DNA of 64,000 bases, taken from positions 3,107,501-3,171,500 of the forward strand of contig BSDZ01000016.1 in NCBI GenBank assembly GCA_030268105.1, given 5' to 3'. Under the pieces are notes generated by a model. The model saw only the letters and a list, made by a program, of their open reading frames with translations, was not told the DNA's origin and ran no database searches. The position numbers were made by a program, and so were the translations under genes. Source of the DNA: Volvox africanus (taxonomy: Eukaryota > Chlorophyta > Chlorophyceae > Chlamydomonadales > Volvocaceae). This document shows positions 63,669 through 64,000 of this stretch, piece after piece. The stretch's first letter is position 1, and each line of letters opens with the position of its first letter.

Positions 63669-64000
63669 GGCTCCTGGGTATGCACATCTGGCTGCTGCCT
63701 GCGCTGTTGCCCTACCTTGTTGAGTTGGTGAGCTAGGATGGTTAGTCGGCGTTTAAAACCAGGCCACCAAGCAATAAGGTTGCCCAGGTTCTCTTCGGCT
63801 GAGGGTGCCTCTTGGCATTGGTTCCGGATCCACTCCGCCATGCTTGTAGCCAAATCTTCATGGTCAGTGAAGGCCATGCGTATACGCTTGATGCCTGGGC
63901 CCTTGACCTCATTTCTGCGAGGTAGGAGATGAAGTGTGGCAAGACGGTGGTCTGAAGCTGTGTGGAATGAGATGGCCGTGTGGCAAATATACGGCAGCAT
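63669..64000 (-). pseudogene. LINE B ORF2, endonuclease part, truncated by window end
   Basis: It encodes the end of the endonuclease domain (CHTAISFHTASDHRLATLHL) and the following linker (MAEWIRNQCQEAPS), as in LINE A about 49,000-48,668. The frame is open but disconnected from the RT by element B. Confidence 0.85.

Larger units (their letters stand above)
51949..64000 (-). mobile_element. LINE B: second copy, split by element B, continues past window
   Basis: It is homologous to LINE A at high identity from the tail (51,949) to 56,197, and again from 63,669 to the window end (matching LINE A about 48,668-49,000). Between them element B is inserted: the left flank ends AGGTAGGCCT and the right flank resumes GGCTCCTGGGTATG, as in LINE A AGGTAGGCCTCCTGGGTATG. 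LINE B also has a 64 bp deletion at about 54,339. It lies head to tail with LINE A. Confidence 0.9.

Noticed and set aside
1..64000. CRISPR array or bacterial operon
   Set aside because: No regularly spaced direct repeats; spliced genes and retrotransposons indicate eukaryotic DNA.
1..64000. Nuclear reassignment of TAG to an amino acid
   Set aside because: Kept only as an alternative: LINE ORF2 ends in TAG in both copies and there is just one TAG in a host exon that is already broken.

Overview
This window looks like nuclear DNA of a eukaryotic green alga, most likely a chlorophyte. The evidence is large intron-containing genes with GT..AG splice sites, proline/serine-rich (pherophorin-like) linkers, PMP-like beta-helix/multi-membrane-span proteins, chromodomain-bearing Ty3/gypsy elements and an endonuclease-type LINE. 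The lineage is inferred from gene style, not from a marker gene. There is no bacterial operon, rRNA, convincing tRNA or CRISPR array.

Host genes. Two paralogous genes of one family lie on the minus strand. Gene 1 (about 9,515 down to 22, continuing past the left edge) encodes PMP-like right-handed beta-helix repeats on a large ectodomain; its four visible exons join through phase-0 introns. Gene 2 (44,153 down to 14,519) carries the downstream half of the same kind of protein: a beta-sandwich-like region, a cysteine-rich region and several membrane-span exons. Its splice phases fit throughout, but it is a pseudogene, with three single-base frameshifts, an in-frame TAG and a retrotransposon inside an exon. 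Its beta-helix half is not in the window and may lie right of 64,000.

Mobile DNA fills most of the rest. (1) 23.7-32.6 kb is a nested stack in one gene 2 intron: an old minus-strand pol relic (B2) is split by a plus-strand element (B1, TSD CGATG), which is itself interrupted by two solo LTRs of its own family (TSDs CAGCG/CAGTG and GAATG) and by an LTR of another family (C). (2) 35,580-36,403 is a solo B LTR (TSD GAAAT). (3) 37,327-43,751 is a nearly complete Ty3/gypsy chromovirus (element A, TSD GCTGC) inserted in a gene 2 exon. (4) 44,321-51,948 is a near-complete minus-strand LINE (A) with a (CATA)n 3' tail. A second copy (LINE B, 51,949 past 64,000) follows head to tail and is split by a young minus-strand chromovirus (element B, 56,198-63,668). 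(5) An old solo LTR (D, TSD CCTTG) sits at 14,870-15,714. A broken tyrosine-recombinase gene lies at 12,022-13,139. Two dispersed repeats, called R1 and R2 here, recur in introns and intergenic DNA.

The most interesting signals are features shared by the two diverged chromoviruses. Both keep gag and pol in one frame separated by one UAG. Both have a short upstream ORF with a phase-1 intron that overlaps the gag start by exactly 35 nt in the +1 frame. Both have an unrecognised conserved domain between the UAG and the protease. The LTRs of families B, C and D share hairpins, with one compensatory base-pair change, and a common AGTCTTCCGCTG box. All coordinates, alignments and mismatch counts were made by eye.
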